Positions 36,322 through 45,288 of a stretch of DNA of 64,000 bases are shown here, piece after piece. The stretch is from JAADEM01 sp965371855. GTDB taxonomy: Bacteria; Bacteroidota; Bacteroidia; Bacteroidales; Marinilabiliaceae. The notes under the pieces were generated by a model. The model saw only the letters and a list, made by a program, of their open reading frames with translations. It ran no database searches and had not been told where the DNA came from. Both the position numbers and the translations under genes were made by a program. Every line of letters starts with the position of its first letter. The first letter of the stretch is position 1. The stretch spans positions 36,199-100,198 of the forward strand of contig CBDUZZ010000005.1 of the NCBI GenBank assembly GCA_965371855.1, in the 5' to 3' direction.

Positions 36322-37326
36322 ATGAAAAAAAATATTGCAATTGTTTATGGAGGATATTCATCTGAAATTATTGTTTCAGAAAAAAGCATGGAAGGAATAC
36401 AATCTTTCATCGATAAAGACAAATTCAATACCTATCCGATACTTATTAAAGACCTTGAGTGGAAGGCTGTCATAGACAGTAACTATATTTCAATTGACAA
36501 AAATGACTTTTCATTTAACCTTAATGGTAAGAAAGTAACCTTCGATTGTGTTTACATTACTATACACGGGACACCGGGTGAGAACGGCATATTGCAAGGT
36601 TACCTTGATATGATAGGCATACCTCATACCACTTGTAATGTATTGCCTTCAGCAATAACATTTAACAAATTTACTTGCAACACCTATTTAAAAGGATTTG
36701 GAGTTGCAGTAGCCGATTCTGTTCTATTACGTAAAAACAATGAATACAGTGCTGATGAAATTGTTGAAAAATTAGGATTGCCATGTTTTGTAAAACCTAA
36801 TGCCGGAGGTTCAAGCTTTGGCATAACAAAAGTTAAAACTCAGGAAGAGGTTAATCCGGCAATAGAAAAAGCTTTTAAAGAGAGTGATGAGGTTATAATT
36901 GAACAGCTTATCGAAGGAAGAGAACTGACATGCGGATTGTATAAAACGTCAGATGGAGAAAATATCTTTCCAATAACAGAAGTAGTAAGTAAAAATGAGT
37001 TTTTTGATTTTGAAGCAAAATACACAGCTGAGAAGGTAGAGGAGATTACACCTGCCCGAATTCCCGGGGATATCAGAAAACGTATCAGAACGATATCCTC
37101 ACTTATTTATGATATTTTAGGATGTAAGGGAATTATCCGAATAGACTACATATATAGTAAGGATAAAAATTTCATGCTTGAAGTTAATACAACACCCGGA
37201 ATGACTCTTACAAGTTTCATCCCTCAACAAATTAAAGCTGATAACCTTAACATAACTGATGTTTTTTCTGATATTATTGAAGATGCTATAGACAGGTTTT
37301 CCCCTCTATTTCCCCTCTCCGTTTAA
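36322..37326 (+). CDS. ddl: D-alanine--D-alanine ligase
   Basis: The 334-residue ATP-grasp enzyme makes the D-Ala-D-Ala dipeptide for peptidoglycan. Visible features are the N-terminal KKNIAIVYGGYSSE, the ATP-grasp loop CFVKPNAGGSSFGITKV, EQLIEGRELTCGLY and the closing LEVNTTPGMTLTSFIPQQ. I take the ATG at 36322 rather than TTG at 36316. It ends the PASTA-rluD-ddl run and its last 21 bases overlap the end of the opposing sugar transferase gene. Confidence 0.95.
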   Translation: MKKNIAIVYGGYSSEIIVSEKSMEGIQSFIDKDKFNTYPILIKDLEWKAVIDSNYISIDKNDFSFNLNGKKVTFDCVYITIHGTPGENGILQGYLDMIGIPHTTCNVLPSAITFNKFTCNTYLKGFGVAVADSVLLRKNNEYSADEIVEKLGLPCFVKPNAGGSSFGITKVKTQEEVNPAIEKAFKESDEVIIEQLIEGRELTCGLYKTSDGENIFPITEVVSKNEFFDFEAKYTAEKVEEITPARIPGDIRKRIRTISSLIYDILGCKGIIRIDYIYSKDKNFMLEVNTTPGMTLTSFIPQQIKADNLNITDVFSDIIEDAIDRFSPLFPLSV

Positions 37327-38319
37327 CAAGGTGCCAATAGTATAAAACAAAATCTTCAAATCCAGTAATAGCGTCTGATTTTCAACATATAGCACATCGT
37401 AACGAAGGCGCAAGATCATTTGTTCGAGATTTTCGGCATACCCAAACTTAACCATTCCAAGTGAAGTAATACCCGGTTTGACTTTCAGCACCAATGAGTA
37501 ATAAGGTGCTTTCTCCAAAATCTTTTCCAGAAAATACTGTCTCTCAGGTCGTGGACCAACAAGTGACATGTGTCCAATTAGCACATTTACTAATTGAGGC
37601 AATTCATCTAACCTCCACTGCCGTAACCACTTTCCGGCTATAGTAATACGTGGATCATTAGACGATGATAAGGCCGGAGTCCCATTTTCCGCATCCTCAT
37701 ACATTGTACGAAACTTAAACATCCTGAACGGCACACCATTTCTTCCAATTCGTTCCTGCGTAAAAAATACAGCCCCGGGTGAGCTCCTTTTAATTGAATA
37801 AATAATAAATGGCAATACCGGTAACAATAGTATTAAACCTATAATTGAAATAACAATATCTAATAACCGTTTTACTAAAACCTGAATAAAGGGTATTCCT
37901 TTACTATGTATTACAACAAACGGGGGTTTTTCTATTTCATCAATTGTTACTTGTCCTTTTAAAATATCAGTAAGTTGTCCCGGAATATTAAGCGTTAAAT
38001 TATACCGTTTACTAAACGTAATAACATCTCGTAATTCATTAAAATCCTTTAGAAAAGAGCTTATTGCTTTACTCTTTCCCAGAATCACGAAATTAAACCG
38101 AACATAACCCCAGTCAAATAGTTTATTAATTATAATAAAGGTAAAAACACGGGAAACCCCCATGATTATAATAAACTGAATTGATATTTTCAGAAATGTT
38201 ATCCATGAATTATCATATTCGAACAATTTAAGAGTACCAAAAACGACAAGAAAAAACAGGTCAACTAAAAAGAAAATCAGAACAATCTTTCGGTTAGTAA
38301 TATGTCTACTTTCCTTCAT
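37306..38319 (-). CDS. Polyprenyl glycosylphosphotransferase (initiating sugar transferase)
   Basis: The 337-residue protein is a bacterial sugar transferase that places the first sugar-phosphate on undecaprenyl phosphate for surface polysaccharide synthesis. Helices near 12-30 and 38-60 precede a soluble region, then a membrane-proximal helix (about 160-185) and the catalytic domain with FFTQERIGRNGVPFRMFKFRTM-type and VGPRPERQYF motifs. It is shorter than WcaJ-class proteins, with fewer N-terminal helices. It converges on ddl with a 21-bp overlap and lacks neighbouring polysaccharide genes. Confidence 0.9.
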   Translation of the reverse strand: MKESRHITNRKIVLIFFLVDLFFLVVFGTLKLFEYDNSWITFLKISIQFIIIMGVSRVFTFIIINKLFDWGYVRFNFVILGKSKAISSFLKDFNELRDVITFSKRYNLTLNIPGQLTDILKGQVTIDEIEKPPFVVIHSKGIPFIQVLVKRLLDIVISIIGLILLLPVLPFIIYSIKRSSPGAVFFTQERIGRNGVPFRMFKFRTMYEDAENGTPALSSSNDPRITIAGKWLRQWRLDELPQLVNVLIGHMSLVGPRPERQYFLEKILEKAPYYSLVLKVKPGITSLGMVKFGYAENLEQMILRLRYDVLYVENQTLLLDLKILFYTIGTLLNGEGK

Positions 38320-38467
38320 ATGTTATTAAATCATAAAAAAGAGTATGTATCTATCAGATACCTGAATTATTATAACGTATAATATAATTATTTATTCTAT
38401 TCTTTTATAATCAAAATAAACATTTTTCATTTCCTGATTAAGAGTAATCTTTGTATTTTTACCACCT

Positions 38468-39115
38468 ATGACAATCAAAGACACATACCGACATAAAGGA
38501 CTAAGGAACAAACTAGTACAAACACTTAAACAAAAAGGCATATCAAACGGGGATTTATTAAAAGCTATCGGAGAGGTTCCACGTCATCTGTTTATCGAAA
38601 GTGGTTTTGTAAACTTTGCATATCAGGATAAAGCGTTCCCAATTGGAGCCGGACAAACAATCTCACAACCCTATACTGTCGCATTTCAAACACAATTACT
38701 TGAATTAAAGCCTGAAGATAAAGTTCTGGAAATTGGAACAGGCTCAGGTTATCAGGCTGCAGTACTTATTGAAATGGGTGTAGATTTATATACTATTGAA
38801 CGGCAATCTGAATTATATAAAAAGACAACAAAACTATTAAAAAACATGGGATATAAAGCCCATTTTTATCTGGGAGATGGATTTAACGGATTACCTTCTT
38901 TCGCCCCGTTTGATAAGATACTTATAACTGCCGGCGCTCCTTTTATTCCTAAAAACCTGTTACTTCAACTAAACCAAGGCGGACATCTTATAATTCCTTT
39001 AGGAGAAAAAGAGCAGATAATGACAAAAATAGTAAGAATTAATGATGACGAATTTGAACAAACAGAATTAGGCCCTTGCGCATTTGTTCCCATGTTGGAA
39101 GGAGTGGTGAAGTAA
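38468..39115 (+). CDS. pcm: Protein-L-isoaspartate O-methyltransferase
   Basis: The 215-residue enzyme methylates isoaspartyl residues to start repair of aged proteins. Family landmarks are PRHLFIESGF, the AFPIGAGQTISQPYTVAFQ segment and SAM-binding VLEIGTGSGYQAAVL near 85-99. A normal length. Upstream bases (TTTGTATTTTTACC just before the ATG) suggest a very short leader. A GATTTATGATTTATGAT repeat follows the stop. Confidence 0.94.
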   Translation: MTIKDTYRHKGLRNKLVQTLKQKGISNGDLLKAIGEVPRHLFIESGFVNFAYQDKAFPIGAGQTISQPYTVAFQTQLLELKPEDKVLEIGTGSGYQAAVLIEMGVDLYTIERQSELYKKTTKLLKNMGYKAHFYLGDGFNGLPSFAPFDKILITAGAPFIPKNLLLQLNQGGHLIIPLGEKEQIMTKIVRINDDEFEQTELGPCAFVPMLEGVVK

Positions 39116-39150
39116 GGATGTGGGGATTTATGATTTATGATGTGGGGATG
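39116..39150. repeat. Low-complexity repeat, second site
   Basis: GGATGTGGGGATTTATGATT is followed by further TTATGAT and TGTGGGGATG, the same theme as the subunit B-D spacer at 1371-1500. Confidence 0.65.
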
Positions 39151-39200
39151 CGAGATATGGTTTTTTTCAGATATGTTAACTAATTTATAGATTTTAATTT

Positions 39201-39839
39201 ATGAAAGTAGATGTAATTCCACAAAATCCATGGCAGGTAAATACCATTATTCTGTCAGATGAAACAAATGAATGTGTAATAATCGATCCGGGTTGTTTTA
39301 ATGAGGAAGAGGAGCAACAAATCCGGGAGTTTATCTCAACAAACAAGTTAAAACCTGTCAGATTACTGCATACACACCTTCATCTGGATCATGTTTTTGG
39401 AACCCGATATATTGCCGATACTTATGGTCTGAAACCGGAAGCCCATCCTGATGATGAATTTCTTATAGACATAACCAAAGATTATGCAACACAGTTTGGT
39501 GTAACTATTGAGCAAAATCCACCGGCATTAGGCAATTACCTTAATGATGATGATGAAATAGCATTCGGCAACTCTAAATTAAAAATCATTCATGTTCCCG
39601 GTCATTCCCCGGGAGGTATTGCATTTTATAACGAGAACAATAAAACAGTGATTGCGGGTGATGTTCTGTTTAAAGATAGTATTGGCAGGTCTGATCTTCC
39701 GGGAGGAGATTACGACACTCTTATTTCAAATATTAAAAGCAAACTGCTTATTCTACCTGAAGATACAATCGTCTATCCCGGGCATGGCTCTTCTACTACC
39801 ATAGGCTATGAAAAAGAAACAAACCCGTTTTTACAGTAA
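39201..39839 (+). CDS. MBL-fold metallo-hydrolase (glyoxalase II-like)
   Basis: The 212-residue protein is a metallo-beta-lactamase fold hydrolase. The metal-binding motif HTHLHLDHVFG lies at about 57-67, with the later HVPGHSPGGIAF, ADVLFK-like GDVLFKDSIG and VYPGHGSSTT motifs supplying the remaining ligands. It resembles Bacteroidetes hydroxyacylglutathione hydrolase-like proteins, but the substrate is unknown. It stands between pcm and gcvP in the same direction. Confidence 0.88.
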   Translation: MKVDVIPQNPWQVNTIILSDETNECVIIDPGCFNEEEEQQIREFISTNKLKPVRLLHTHLHLDHVFGTRYIADTYGLKPEAHPDDEFLIDITKDYATQFGVTIEQNPPALGNYLNDDDEIAFGNSKLKIIHVPGHSPGGIAFYNENNKTVIAGDVLFKDSIGRSDLPGGDYDTLISNIKSKLLILPEDTIVYPGHGSSTTIGYEKETNPFLQ

Positions 39840-39955
39840 TAGATTTTAATTGCATATAATTTTCCTTGATTTTAATAGCAAAAATCATTGTATATTAATG
39901 AAAACTTTATTCAATTTGGATAGTTAAAATAAACACTAAAATTAAATAAAACAAT

Positions 39956-42826
39956 ATGGCAACTGATATGTTTGTTTCCCGCCACATTGGCCCAAGGGAA
40001 CATGAAATTAAAACAATACTCAAAAAAATTGGTGTTTCATCCATTGATGAATTAATCGACCAAACAGTACCTTCTGACATTAGAGCCAAAGAAAAATTAA
40101 ATATTAACGAGGGATTAACCGAAAGACAATATTACAGGAAGATATTAGACATCGCAGGTAAAAACAGAGTATTTAATACATACATCGGGATAGGGTATTA
40201 CGATACCATTACGCCTGCTGTGATTTTACGCAATGTTTTAGAGAACCCTGTTTGGTACACTTCTTACACTCCTTATCAGGCAGAGATATCTCAGGGACGT
40301 TTAGAGGCTCTATTGAATTTTCAAACAGTTATTACCGAGCTAACCGGAATGGAACTGGCCAATGCTTCGCTTCTGGATGAAGCTACCGCTGCCGCAGAGG
40401 CTATGATAATGATGCATAATGCCAGAACAAGAGCTGATGTAAAAGCAGGGAAGAACAAACTCCTTGTAGATGAAAAAATCTGGGCGCAAACAAGAGCTGT
40501 TCTTGAAACACGTGCTAATCCACTAGGTATAGAGTTACAATTTACCGACTACAAAACAGTTAACTTTGACGATAACCTTTTTGGAATAATAGTACAATAC
40601 CCAAATTCGGACGGAAACATTGAAGACTATTCTGAGTTCGTAAAAAAAGCTCATGAGAACAGTATCAAAGTTGCTGTTGCTGCGGACTTGCTCAGTCTGG
40701 CTTTACTAACTCCTCCCGGAGAATGGGATGCCGATATTGTTTTCGGTTCATCTCAACGCATGGGTATTCCAATGGGATACGGCGGCCCACATGCAGCTTT
40801 TTTTGCAGCTCGCGAATCTTTAAAACGTTCTATGCCGGGAAGAATTATTGGTGTTTCAAAAGATGTAAACGGAAAAAGGGCTCTCAGAATGGCACTTCAA
40901 ACCCGTGAGCAACATATTAAACGCGAAAAAGCAACTTCAAATATTTGTACAGCACAAGCATTGCTGGCTACCATGGCCGGATTTTACGCTGTTTATCATG
41001 GAGCTAAGGGAATAAAAAATATAGCGAACAGAATTCATGGTATAGCATCTCAATTGTCCGAAGAAATAGAAAAATTTGGGTACAAACAGCTTAATGAAAA
41101 TTATTTTGACACTATCCGTTTTTCAGTACCTGAAAATGTAAACATAAAAAATATAGAGGAATTATCGCTTGCATTAGAGATGAACTTCCGCTACTTTCAG
41201 AACGGTGACGTTGGATTAAGTATTGACGAAACAACTAACCTTGAAGATATCAACTGGATAGTTGAAGTATTTGCTAAAGCAGCAAATTATCAACAACCGG
41301 ATATCCTTGAAATTAAAGAGTCGTGCAGTATTGACAATAAATATCTTCGAACAAGTAATTTTTTGACACAAGATATTTTTAAAGAGTATCATTCCGAAAC
41401 AGAAATGGTTCGTTACATCAAAAAATTAGAACGACGCGACATATCATTGACTCATTCAATGATCTCACTGGGTTCCTGCACAATGAAACTGAATGCAGCT
41501 ACTGAGATGTTACCATTGAGCTGGATTGAATTTGGCGGGCTTCATCCATTTATTCCCCAAAATCAGGCTGAAGGATACCACGAGATGATGAAAGAGTTAC
41601 GAAAAGACCTGGCTGAAATAACCGGTTTTGAAGATGTATGTCTGCAACCAAATTCAGGAGCTGCCGGGGAATATGCCGGGCTAATGGTTATCAGAGCACA
41701 TCATCAAAGCCGTGGAGACAATCAGCGTAATATTGCAATTATACCTTCCTCAGCACACGGAACAAATCCAGCCAGTGCCGTAATGGCAGGAATGAAAGTG
41801 ATAGTAGTAAAATGTGATGAGAGAGGAAATATTGATATTGAAGATCTGAGAGAAAAAGCTGAAGCAAACAAAGACAATCTTTCGTGTTTAATGGTCACAT
41901 ACCCATCTACTCATGGAGTATTCGAAAGTGGCATTAAAAAAATGTGTGAGATTATTCACAATAATGGCGGTCAGGTCTATATGGATGGAGCAAACATGAA
42001 CGCCCAGGTTGGACTGACAAGCCCCGGACTCATTGGAGCTGACGTGTGCCACCTTAATCTGCATAAAACATTTGCTATACCTCATGGAGGCGGAGGCCCG
42101 GGTGTAGGCCCGATTGGTGTGGCTAAACACCTTGTTCAGTTTCTACCCAAGCATCCTGTAGCAGACAATTCACACACAGGAATATCTGCTGTATCAGCTG
42201 CACCATGGGGTAGTGCCAGCGTTTTACCCATAACATATGGTTACATAAAAATGCTTGGGGGCGATGGCCTTACCCAATCTACTAAAATGGCCATTTTAAA
42301 TGCAAACTACATGGCTACTATGCTTAAAGAAGGCTATGGGATATTATATACCGGTGAAAATAACCGTGTAGCTCACGAAATGATTCTTGAATGCCGTCAT
42401 TTTAAAGCCACGTCCGGTGTTACAGAAACAGATATTTCAAAAAGACTTATGGATTATGGCTTCCATGCTCCTACAGTCTCGTTCCCTGTTCATGGAACTT
42501 TAATGGTTGAACCAACAGAAAGCGAATCACTTCAGGAAATGGATCGTTTCATTGAAGCTATGCAAAGTATCCTTAAAGAGATTAAAGAGATTGAAACAGG
42601 TGAAACAGATAAAACAGATAATGTTCTTAAAAATGCTCCTCATCCTGCCTATGTAGTTGTGGCCGATAACTGGGAACATTCTTATGGAAGAGAAAAAGCT
42701 GCTTATCCTCTGGAGTGGATACATAACAATAAATTTTGGATTGACGTAGCCAGGATAGATGATGCTTACGGTGATCGCAACCTGATTTGCACATGCACTC
42801 CTATTGATAAGTATAATGAAAAATAG
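39956..42826 (+). CDS. gcvP: Glycine dehydrogenase (decarboxylating), P protein
   Basis: The 956-residue PLP enzyme is the single-chain form of the P protein of the glycine cleavage system. PLP-lysine sits in NLHKTFAIPHGGGGPG near residue 704; other landmarks are MGIPMGYGGPHAAFFA and the glycine-rich GSCTMKLNAATEM. Both halves of the internal duplication are present, as expected for length. The partner T, H and L proteins are not in the window. Upstream bases show no glycine riboswitch that I can recognise. Confidence 0.97.
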   Translation: MATDMFVSRHIGPREHEIKTILKKIGVSSIDELIDQTVPSDIRAKEKLNINEGLTERQYYRKILDIAGKNRVFNTYIGIGYYDTITPAVILRNVLENPVWYTSYTPYQAEISQGRLEALLNFQTVITELTGMELANASLLDEATAAAEAMIMMHNARTRADVKAGKNKLLVDEKIWAQTRAVLETRANPLGIELQFTDYKTVNFDDNLFGIIVQYPNSDGNIEDYSEFVKKAHENSIKVAVAADLLSLALLTPPGEWDADIVFGSSQRMGIPMGYGGPHAAFFAARESLKRSMPGRIIGVSKDVNGKRALRMALQTREQHIKREKATSNICTAQALLATMAGFYAVYHGAKGIKNIANRIHGIASQLSEEIEKFGYKQLNENYFDTIRFSVPENVNIKNIEELSLALEMNFRYFQNGDVGLSIDETTNLEDINWIVEVFAKAANYQQPDILEIKESCSIDNKYLRTSNFLTQDIFKEYHSETEMVRYIKKLERRDISLTHSMISLGSCTMKLNAATEMLPLSWIEFGGLHPFIPQNQAEGYHEMMKELRKDLAEITGFEDVCLQPNSGAAGEYAGLMVIRAHHQSRGDNQRNIAIIPSSAHGTNPASAVMAGMKVIVVKCDERGNIDIEDLREKAEANKDNLSCLMVTYPSTHGVFESGIKKMCEIIHNNGGQVYMDGANMNAQVGLTSPGLIGADVCHLNLHKTFAIPHGGGGPGVGPIGVAKHLVQFLPKHPVADNSHTGISAVSAAPWGSASVLPITYGYIKMLGGDGLTQSTKMAILNANYMATMLKEGYGILYTGENNRVAHEMILECRHFKATSGVTETDISKRLMDYGFHAPTVSFPVHGTLMVEPTESESLQEMDRFIEAMQSILKEIKEIETGETDKTDNVLKNAPHPAYVVVADNWEHSYGREKAAYPLEWIHNNKFWIDVARIDDAYGDRNLICTCTPIDKYNEK

Positions 42827-42838
42827 TTTTTTGAGAAG

Positions 42839-42857
42839 TTAGTCATCGGATGACTAA
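42839..42857. terminator. Hairpin between convergent gcvP and the GH13-like gene
   Basis: TTAGTCAT (42839-42846) pairs with ATGACTAA (42850-42857) around CGG. Its core GTCATCGGATGAC recurs near 63747-63779 downstream of recQ, so it is probably a small repeated palindrome that may also end both transcripts. Confidence 0.55.
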
Positions 42858-42870
42858 TTTATCTGCTTTT

Positions 42871-44748
42871 TCATTCAAAACCTGTTTTTTCAAGCTCCAA
42901 TATCATAGCTGACTTTGGATAAACCATAATCCCGCTAAAATCAGAATAGATATTACCGGTCATAACATCACGGGCGAACTTAAAGTTTATAAGATTTTCT
43001 TTATACTTTTTAAAGTCAACCCTTTTTTGTTCATCAGGATCATTATTAAAAACAACCATTACATTCTTTAATTCTGTAGTCCTGAAATATACATACATTC
43101 CTTTCGATGGTCTGTAATGAGTTAGTGCCCCTGAATGGATTGCCTCACTGGTTTTTCGCCATTTAAGTAACTTTTGCATATATGCAAAAAACTCACGTTG
43201 ATCTGATGACAAACCTTTTTGTGTAAATGCATTAACATTATCATTGGACCATCCGCCGGGAAAATCAGATCTGACAAAGCCCGGTCCCATGCTTGCTAAT
43301 CCTTCCTGTAAAACCTCAGTTCCATACAGTATTAAAGGTGTTCTTTTAATGGTCAACATATATGCCAACATCATTTTCATTTGGGGCAACTCCTTATCTG
43401 AAACATTATAAGCTCTGTCGAGATGATGGTTATCAAGAAATACTATATTATTCTCCGGTTGTTCATACACAAAATCTCTGGTTATAATATCATACAAAAC
43501 CATTAATCCTGAAGTTGGTTTATCGAAGGCTGAAAATGCTTCTCCAATTTCTCTGGCTAACGGATAATCAGCTGTATGAGTAAAATAAGCAGAAAATTGC
43601 TGCGGGTGGTTATTCTTTTGCACCCAATATTCTACCTGACAAGGATAAGTTGTTTCCACATCACTGAAAATAGAAAGATTAGGATACTCCTTGTGCAAGA
43701 TGTCAGTCAACTCATGTAAAAATGCTTTTTCATTATATGATGAATAATCAATTCGTATTCCATCAACACCTGAGGTTTCAACCCACCACAAACAATTTTG
43801 TATCAGAAATTTCTTCAAATGAGAATCTTTTTGGTTCAATCTCGGTGTATCAAAAGACCTCCAGCTATACTTATTAAATGAGTAATCTGTCTCGCTGACA
43901 TATGGATCAGAAAAAACCTTAACGTTAGACTCCTCAAGATACTTCTTTGAATCAGTAATAATCCAGTTTTTTATCGGGGAATCACTTATAATATTATTTT
44001 GCTTACCCGCCTGATGAAAAACAAATGTTTTAACAACTTTCATATCCCTTTTATGACAATCGTTAATCAGTTTAATATAATCCGAAAGAGAACCTATTCT
44101 TTCATCTATCTTATAAAAATCAGTTATCGCATAATGATCGTAAGACTGAGAAAACTGATTACTTTCAAAAACAGGAGTAAGTTCTATACCTGTTACTCCC
44201 AATTCAGAAATATACTCAAGATTGTTAATGATCCCCGACAAATCACCACCATGAACACCCGCCGGATTTAACCTGTCAGCTCGTTCAAGGTAACCTTTCG
44301 GATTATCATTTTGAGTGTTACCGTTGGCAAACCTGTCAGGAACAATCTGATACAAAACATCAGCACAGGTAATCCCATGATTACGTTTTTCATCCTGACT
44401 CTTTTCATAAAGCATAAAACTATATTCATTAATAATCTTACCACTCTCTTTGAAAACCAACTTCATAACTCCGGGAGGAGTTTTAGGTGAAATATAAAGA
44501 TCAATGAAAAGATAACTGGTACTCTGAGTAGATATAATTTTATTAATTTTCACACCCGGATAGTTAGTAGAGATATTTGTATTACTAATGTTTTCTCCAT
44601 AAGCAATAACAAGTAAATTATTGTATGACATGTCAACCCACCAGTTAGACGGATATACAGCTTCAAGACTGGCTTTTCCGGAAGAAAAACTTATAATAAT
44701 AAATTGAATTAAAACTATAAGAGAATATCTAAGCATATCTCTTTTCAT
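42871..44748 (-). CDS. GH13-like protein with altered catalytic residues
   Basis: The 625-residue exported protein (signal peptide to about 25) looks like a Bacteroidetes neopullulanase/cyclomaltodextrinase: N-terminal immunoglobulin-like domain (about 28-125), TIM barrel and C-terminal sheet. The nucleophile region is intact (GVDGIRIDYSSY, Asp about 334), but the general acid segment reads NLSIFSDVETTYP with Asp about 363 where GH13 enzymes have Glu, the NHD motif is FLDNHHLDR with His about 442 in place of the transition-state Asp, and the first conserved region (normally ending Asn-His) reads KTFVFHQAG. Three of four catalytic regions are changed, so it is probably inactive or altered; it may bind rather than hydrolyse alpha-glucans. 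Confidence 0.8.
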   Translation of the reverse strand: MKRDMLRYSLIVLIQFIIISFSSGKASLEAVYPSNWWVDMSYNNLLVIAYGENISNTNISTNYPGVKINKIISTQSTSYLFIDLYISPKTPPGVMKLVFKESGKIINEYSFMLYEKSQDEKRNHGITCADVLYQIVPDRFANGNTQNDNPKGYLERADRLNPAGVHGGDLSGIINNLEYISELGVTGIELTPVFESNQFSQSYDHYAITDFYKIDERIGSLSDYIKLINDCHKRDMKVVKTFVFHQAGKQNNIISDSPIKNWIITDSKKYLEESNVKVFSDPYVSETDYSFNKYSWRSFDTPRLNQKDSHLKKFLIQNCLWWVETSGVDGIRIDYSSYNEKAFLHELTDILHKEYPNLSIFSDVETTYPCQVEYWVQKNNHPQQFSAYFTHTADYPLAREIGEAFSAFDKPTSGLMVLYDIITRDFVYEQPENNIVFLDNHHLDRAYNVSDKELPQMKMMLAYMLTIKRTPLILYGTEVLQEGLASMGPGFVRSDFPGGWSNDNVNAFTQKGLSSDQREFFAYMQKLLKWRKTSEAIHSGALTHYRPSKGMYVYFRTTELKNVMVVFNNDPDEQKRVDFKKYKENLINFKFARDVMTGNIYSDFSGIMVYPKSAMILELEKTGFE

Positions 44749-44827
44749 ATGTGTCTATAATTTTGAACCAACACTAAAATATGTTAAAGATATAAAAAAA
44801 AACTAATTTCACGTGTTGTGCAAATTT
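44749..44827. other. Promoter-side spacer upstream of the GH13-like gene
   Basis: AT-rich spacer before the MITE-like element; no gene, and no clear promoter box is seen. It is listed only to account for the 540-bp gap to the next gene. Confidence 0.3.
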
Positions 44828-45085
44828 GGCTAAATATTATTTTGAGGTGCTAGCTTCAATTTATTACTCTTTTAATACCATTTTTGAGTATGGTTGTTTG
44901 GAAATTTAAAAGCAAACCAAGTTTATATTTACCTAATCTGATCATAATAACATGACGGGTAGGCTATTGCACAAAGTTACACTACGACCCCGACAAATAG
45001 GGGCAAAAAACACAAAGATAGGATGTCATTTAAAAAACTACGGCACCTCAAAAACTTGTCTGCCTTAGGCATATAATATTTAGCC
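44828..45085. mobile_element. Candidate MITE, copy A
   Basis: The left end GGCTAAATATTATTTTGAGG (44828-44847) has its complement at the right end, split in two: GCACCTCAAAA at 45043-45053 and ATAATATTTAGCC at 45073-45085, the gap holding an 18-20 base insertion with TGCCTTAGGCA. The same end sequence, with one difference in 22 bases, bounds copy B near 61571-61770. No open frame spans it. A third of the 258-bp interior is unrelated to copy B, so the internal sequence is probably not conserved. Confidence 0.65.
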
Positions 45086-45095
45086 GTTTTTGAAC

Positions 45096-45141
45096 CATAT
45101 AAGAATTATAATTTCTTATATGACCTTATAATTCTTATATG
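45096..45141. repeat. 16-bp inverted repeat
   Basis: CATATAAGAATTATAA (45096-45111) is perfectly inverted at 45126-45141. The intervening bases contain another TTCTTATATG arm, giving alternative folds. It lies in the spacer before the outer-membrane barrel gene. Confidence 0.7.
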
Positions 45142-45288
45142 CTGTTGCCGTTGTATGTTGTCATGCATAGAGCAGAATAATCACTACTCTCAACTTTGAT
45201 TGAAATGATAACTTTTACATTTTTTTTCCGTAATTAAGGTGCGTAAGATATTTTCATTTACTTTTATCCTTGACAAACTTTCAACTTT

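Noticed and set aside
39840..39955. Glycine riboswitch before gcvP
   Set aside because: The gap is only 116 bp, AT-rich, and has no tandem aptamer-like hairpins.
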